In this document: piece by piece, positions 62,919 through 64,000 of the stretch | Layout of the letters: every line of letters begins with the position of its first letter | Position numbering within the stretch: position 1 is the first letter of the stretch | From: Pseudanabaena sp. Salubria-1 | Lineage (GTDB): Bacteria > Cyanobacteriota > Cyanobacteriia > Pseudanabaenales > Pseudanabaenaceae | Direction of reading: 5' to 3' | DNA: 64,000 nucleotides | NCBI GenBank assembly: GCA_023336205.1 | Contig: JALQCR010000008.1 | Span: 147,826-211,825 of the forward strand | Program-made: the position numbers and the translations under genes | The notes under the pieces: generated by a model | What the model was told of the DNA's origin: nothing | The model's database searches: none | What the model saw: the letters and a program-made list of their open reading frames with translations, nothing else

Positions 62919-63902
62919 ATGAGCCTTCCAACTACTTCTGTCACCGAACTTTTTGCACCAGTCAAAGATGACTTGCGTATGCTAACGGATAATTTGAAGC
63001 AGTTGGTAGGAGCAAGACATCCAATTTTGTATGCTGCTGCCGAGCATTTATTTGAAGCGAAGGGCAAGAGTATGCGCCCCGCATTGGTCTTGTTGGTATC
63101 AAGAGCGACGATGAGCGATCGCGACATCACTTCACGACATCGCCGTCTTGCTGAAATTACGGAGATGATTCATACAGCGAGCTTGGTTCATGACGATGTG
63201 ATCGACTCCGCAGATCTAAGGCGCGGAATGCCCACAGTAAACAATAGCTTTGGCAATCGAATTGCTGTACTTGCAGGTGATTTCCTGTTTGCTCAAGCAT
63301 CTTGGTATCTTGCCAATTTAGACGATCTTGAAGTTGTCAAGCTCTTATCAAAGGTAATCACTGATTTTGCGGAAGGTGAAATTCGTCAAAGTCTGACTGC
63401 ATTTGATGGTGATTTGACGTTTGAAGATTATCTCGAAAAGAGTTTTTATAAAACAGCCTCATTAATGGCTGGTAGTGCTAAGGCTGCGGGCGTACTGAGT
63501 GGTGTGAGCCAAGTGCAAGCTGAGCAGTTATTTAATTTCGGCAAGCATTTTGGTATTGCGTTTCAAGTTGTCGATGACATTCTCGACTTCACTAGTTCGA
63601 CGGAAACTCTTGGCAAACCTGCTGGCTCTGATCTGAAGCAGGGTAATTTGACTGCTCCTGTCTTGTTTGCGTTAGAGGAACATCCGCAGTTACGCGGATT
63701 GATAGATCGCGAGTTTAGTGAAGTTGGTGATTTGGAAAAAGCTCTAGAACTAGTTCATAACAGTGAAGGTGTTTCGCGATCGCGTGAATTAGCTAAGAGT
63801 CATGTTAAGTCCGCACTAGTGGCGATCGAGTGGCTACCGTCTTCTGCACCCAAACAGTCTTTGATTGGTCTAACTAACTACGTTTTAGAGCGATTGTATT
63901 AA
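62919..63902 (+). CDS. sds: Solanesyl (polyprenyl) diphosphate synthase
   Basis: A 327-residue trans-prenyltransferase with both aspartate-rich motifs: LVHDDVIDSADLRRGMPTVN (first DDxxD, from about residue 92) and QVVDDILDFTSSTE (second). GKSMRPALVLL carries the IPP-binding Lys/Arg. Small side chains before the first motif fit a long-chain product, C45 for the plastoquinone side chain in cyanobacteria. It ends close to what seems to be the end of the contig. The stop is TAA at 63900-63902. Confidence 0.92.
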   Translation: MSLPTTSVTELFAPVKDDLRMLTDNLKQLVGARHPILYAAAEHLFEAKGKSMRPALVLLVSRATMSDRDITSRHRRLAEITEMIHTASLVHDDVIDSADLRRGMPTVNNSFGNRIAVLAGDFLFAQASWYLANLDDLEVVKLLSKVITDFAEGEIRQSLTAFDGDLTFEDYLEKSFYKTASLMAGSAKAAGVLSGVSQVQAEQLFNFGKHFGIAFQVVDDILDFTSSTETLGKPAGSDLKQGNLTAPVLFALEEHPQLRGLIDREFSEVGDLEKALELVHNSEGVSRSRELAKSHVKSALVAIEWLPSSAPKQSLIGLTNYVLERLY

Positions 63903-63916
63903 TCCAAAAGAGAAAT

Positions 63917-64000
63917 GGGGGGGGGGTGGGGCGGCCGTTGTGTTTTTTGGGGGCCAAAAAAAAAAAAGGGGGGGGGGGGGGTTTTTTTTTTTTTTGGGTT
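63917..64000. other. Low-quality homopolymer sequence, likely contig end
   Basis: Runs of G, A, G and T with almost no other composition; not natural in this genome. Confidence 0.85.

Overview
The window is cyanobacterial chromosome. It carries psbO and petG, the circadian output regulator rpaA, the trxA-linked small RNA Yfr1, glycogen synthase, solanesyl-diphosphate synthase and cobalamin genes, and the HIP1 octamer GCGATCGC occurs throughout. A Pseudanabaena-like filamentous cyanobacterium is my best guess, from gene content and protein style only.

Layout. 1-5.1 kb: end of a glycosyltransferase, ispG, a PIN-like/PD-(D/E)XK-like gene pair, a creatininase-family gene and ruvB. 5.1-10.3 kb: an accessory island with four toxin-antitoxin-type loci, an AbiJ/HEPN-like gene with no visible start codon, and a 1,020-bp IS1595-type element sitting inside an antitoxin gene. 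10.3-13.2 kb: a Ro60 (TROVE + vWA) gene preceded by at least two tRNA-mimicking RNA genes that look like bacterial Y RNAs (YrlA type). 13.3-23.4 kb: type II NADH dehydrogenase, a stand-alone DUF262/HNH protein, a RelE-type TA pair, a diguanylate cyclase, an ECF sigma/anti-sigma pair, an FMN flavoprotein and a SF1-helicase-like protein. 23.4-33 kb: two TPR-CHAT paralogues separated by two copies of an IS4-family element and an Rpn-family gene. 33-44.9 kb: flavoprotein, REC-histidine kinase, solute-binding lipoprotein, a badly corrupted stretch (37.6-38.8 kb), AmpG-like permease, yfr1-trxA, pyrR, mazEF, cobM-cbiD. 45-58.3 kb: an HD-domain gene split by an IS5-type element, psbO, petG, an SGNH protein, two identical 1,526-bp IS copies (one of which cuts off the end of an SDR gene), gloA and an LCP ligase. 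58.6-64 kb: two uncharacterised genes, glgA, rpaA and sds.

Two features run through the whole window. Intergenic spaces are full of long, near-perfect hairpins, several built on the same GC-rich core (GGCGGCGCGAAGCGCCGCC) but with different self-complementary outer arms. Insertion sequences leave readable target duplications, so three broken genes can be rebuilt in frame. Homopolymer G/C runs at 37.6, 38.8, 58.4 and 63.9 kb look like sequencing or assembly artefacts, and the last suggests the contig ends there.

The most interesting locus is the Ro60/Y-RNA cluster. Next are the perfect palindrome holding two divergent start codons (21.35 kb), the hairpin family with matched variable arms, and the tandem duplication of the yfr1 3' end.
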